A DNA stretch of 7,562 nt from an uncultured Bacteroidia bacterium (GTDB taxonomy: Bacteria; Bacteroidota; Bacteroidia; Bacteroidales; UBA932). The notes beneath the pieces are model-generated. The model was not told the origin of the DNA and ran no database searches. It saw only the letters and a list, made by a program, of their open reading frames with translations. The translations under genes and the position numbers were made by a program. Positions 6,737 through 7,562 of this stretch are shown in pieces (the stretch's first letter is position 1; each line of letters starts with the position of its first letter). Location of the stretch: positions 1 through 7,562 of the forward strand of contig CADBMK010000094.1 of assembly GCA_902795785.1 (NCBI GenBank), read 5' to 3'.

Positions 6737-7374
6737 ATCACCGTCTCACAGGCTGTTGTCAAATCTCCTACCTTAACTTTGATATCTGCGTCAAGCGGGA
6801 GGAAGAAATCAATTCGTGAACCGAATTTGATGATTCCGCACTGCTTGCCTTTCTCTATATGCTCACCTTCCTTGGCGTAGCATACGATTCGGCGTGCGAA
6901 TGTGCCTGCTATCTGTCTGAAAAGGATTTCTCCGAACTCGCCTCGAACTCCCACAGAAGAGTGTTCGTTCTTCTCCGATGCCTTAGGATAGAAAGCCATC
7001 AAATGCTTTCCCGGATGATACTTGTAATAGGAAATCTCACCTGACATCGGCCAGAAATTGGCGTGTACGTTGAAGAAATTCATATATACGGATACCTGAA
7101 TACATTCTTTCTTCAGGTACTCTTTTTCATAGACCTTCTCTACGATGACAACTCTTCCATCTGCTACTGAGAGGACGGAACGCTCGTCACCGAGTGCTTC
7201 TCTGTGAGGCACCCTGTGAAACCAGGTTACGAAACAGGAGAATACTAATACAATAACAATGAGCGGTACGGATACGTATCTTGTTGTAATGTAGTGGTTT
7301 ATGAATCCGATTGCCGCCAGCCCCAATATCCAGGCTAAGGCTATTGTGCCGAGGCAGTCTTTGTCTAAATGCAT
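6724..7374 (-). CDS. psd: Phosphatidylserine decarboxylase proenzyme, short (PSD-A) type
   Basis: 216 residues, the size of the short prokaryotic PSD family, which decarboxylates phosphatidylserine to phosphatidylethanolamine at the inner membrane. Two hydrophobic segments at about 8-26 and 33-50 anchor it. The catalytic core has Ala-Asp-Gly (Asp72) in SVADGRVV, the His motif NVHANFWPMSG (His104), PKASEKNEHSSVGV, and the self-cleavage site IIKFGSRID, with Gly185-Ser186. Autocleavage there would give a beta chain of 185 residues and an alpha chain of 31 residues whose Ser186 becomes the pyruvoyl group. All expected residues are present. The ATG at 7374 has no Shine-Dalgarno but an A-rich leader (AAAAAATTAAAACC), usual for this phylum, and it puts the family's N-terminal membrane segment in place. 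It follows cdsA by 39 nt, a natural pair in phospholipid synthesis, and has its own promoter-like sequence in that gap. Its last codons overlap the ispG end by four bases. Confidence 0.93.
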   Translation of the reverse strand: MHLDKDCLGTIALAWILGLAAIGFINHYITTRYVSVPLIVIVLVFSCFVTWFHRVPHREALGDERSVLSVADGRVVIVEKVYEKEYLKKECIQVSVYMNFFNVHANFWPMSGEISYYKYHPGKHLMAFYPKASEKNEHSSVGVRGEFGEILFRQIAGTFARRIVCYAKEGEHIEKGKQCGIIKFGSRIDFFLPLDADIKVKVGDLTTACETVIAEL

Positions 7375-7393
7375 GGTTTTAATTTTTTGCGCT

Positions 7394-7411
7394 ATTACAA
7401 ATATATGTAAT
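7394..7411. repeat. 18-bp near-palindrome over the psd -7 element
   Basis: ATTACAAATATATGTAAT reads as an inverted repeat in 16 of 18 positions, with only one opposed pair not matching (7400/7405). Its core is TTACA-N6-TGTAA. It covers the whole -7 element, the position where a dimeric repressor would block the promoter. AT-rich sequence makes chance palindromes more likely, and the regulator, if any, is not known. Confidence 0.4.
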
Positions 7412-7428
7412 TTTTACAGCAGGTCAAA
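7398..7428 (-). promoter_or_regulatory. Bacteroidetes-type promoter for psd (TTTG, 19 nt, TATATTTG)
   Basis: On the minus strand TTTG at 7428-7425 is followed after 19 nt by TATATTTG at 7405-7398, an exact match to the TAnnTTTG -7 element of the Bacteroidetes primary sigma factor, with the TTTG -33 element at an accepted distance. Transcription would begin just downstream, giving a leader of roughly 15-22 nt before the psd ATG. The -33 element lies inside the last codons of cdsA, so psd could be read both with cdsA and alone. Confidence 0.65.
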
Positions 7429-7562
7429 CAGTGACAGATAAAGCGCACCTGCAGGAAGTGCAAAAAGTGAACTGTCGAATCTGTCGAGGAGTCCACCGTG
7501 ACCCGGAATCAGGTTGCCGGAATCCTTGACGTCATAATGGCGTTTCCACTGTGATTCGAACA
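7414..7562 (-). CDS. cdsA: Phosphatidate cytidylyltransferase (CdsA), C-terminal end (partial)
   Basis: Reading the minus strand from the right edge gives 48 complete codons ending in TAA (7416-7414). They contain the C-terminal signature of CDP-diacylglycerol synthases: Ser-x-x-Lys-Arg (SQWKR), four residues, then Lys-Asp-Ser-Gly (KDSG) and IPGHGGLLDRFDS. The last hydrophobic stretch LFALPAGALYLSLFDLL is the final membrane helix. CdsA converts phosphatidic acid and CTP to CDP-diacylglycerol, the precursor of phosphatidylserine and so of the product of the adjacent psd. The signature has Trp where an aliphatic residue or Met/Phe is usual in the S-x-[hydrophobic]-K-R position. The rest of the gene lies beyond the window. 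Confidence 0.93.
   Translation of the reverse strand, partial: FESQWKRHYDVKDSGNLIPGHGGLLDRFDSSLFALPAGALYLSLFDLL

Noticed and set aside
7381..7416. Terminator after cdsA formed by the TTACA/TGTAA repeat
   Set aside because: The stem would be almost all A-U with a mismatch and no following U-tract on the minus strand, so it fits an operator or chance better than a terminator.

Overview
The window looks like chromosomal housekeeping DNA from a member of the Bacteroidota, most likely order Bacteroidales. Four things point there. A lipoprotein begins its mature part CAN...PSGGDKDSIPP, which is typical of that phylum. The Rel protein carries a D-R-V-R-D-W synthetase motif. The IspG is of the 'long-form' lineage (CPGCGRT...NGPGEMADAD). 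Upstream of psd there is a clean Bacteroidetes-type promoter (TTTG, 19 nt, TAnnTTTG). GC is moderate, about half by eye. The whole window is coding except for gaps of 3 to 39 nt. I see no tRNA, rRNA, CRISPR, insertion sequence or phage-like DNA.

Layout. Plus strand, 1-6727: the 3' end of a YihY/BrkB-type membrane protein gene (1-465), a long RelA/SpoT homologue (462-2717), an Ig-like-domain lipoprotein (2721-4529), an outer-membrane beta-barrel-like protein (4529-5380) and ispG (5384-6727). These five are packed with overlaps of 4 and 1 bases and gaps of 3 bases, so they very probably form one transcription unit whose promoter lies left of the window. Minus strand, 7562-6724: the last 48 codons of cdsA (7562-7414), a 39-nt gap, then psd (7374-6724). 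psd meets ispG tail to tail, and the two stop codons share the palindrome TTAA (6724-6727).

Function. The plus-strand unit mixes stringent-response control ((p)ppGpp), two uncharacterised envelope proteins and the IspG step of the MEP isoprenoid pathway. The minus-strand pair belongs to phospholipid synthesis: CdsA makes CDP-diacylglycerol, and Psd makes phosphatidylethanolamine from the phosphatidylserine derived from it. The common theme is the cell envelope under growth-rate control, but that link is inference from gene order.

I do not see a new defence, mobile or secretion system. The points most worth a second look are: a Glu-to-Gly replacement at a catalytic position of the Rel hydrolase motif (HDVVGDT); an IspG with most of the long-form insert domain missing; the shared-stop convergent junction, which lies in the loop of a small hairpin; and a near-perfect palindrome over the psd -7 element.
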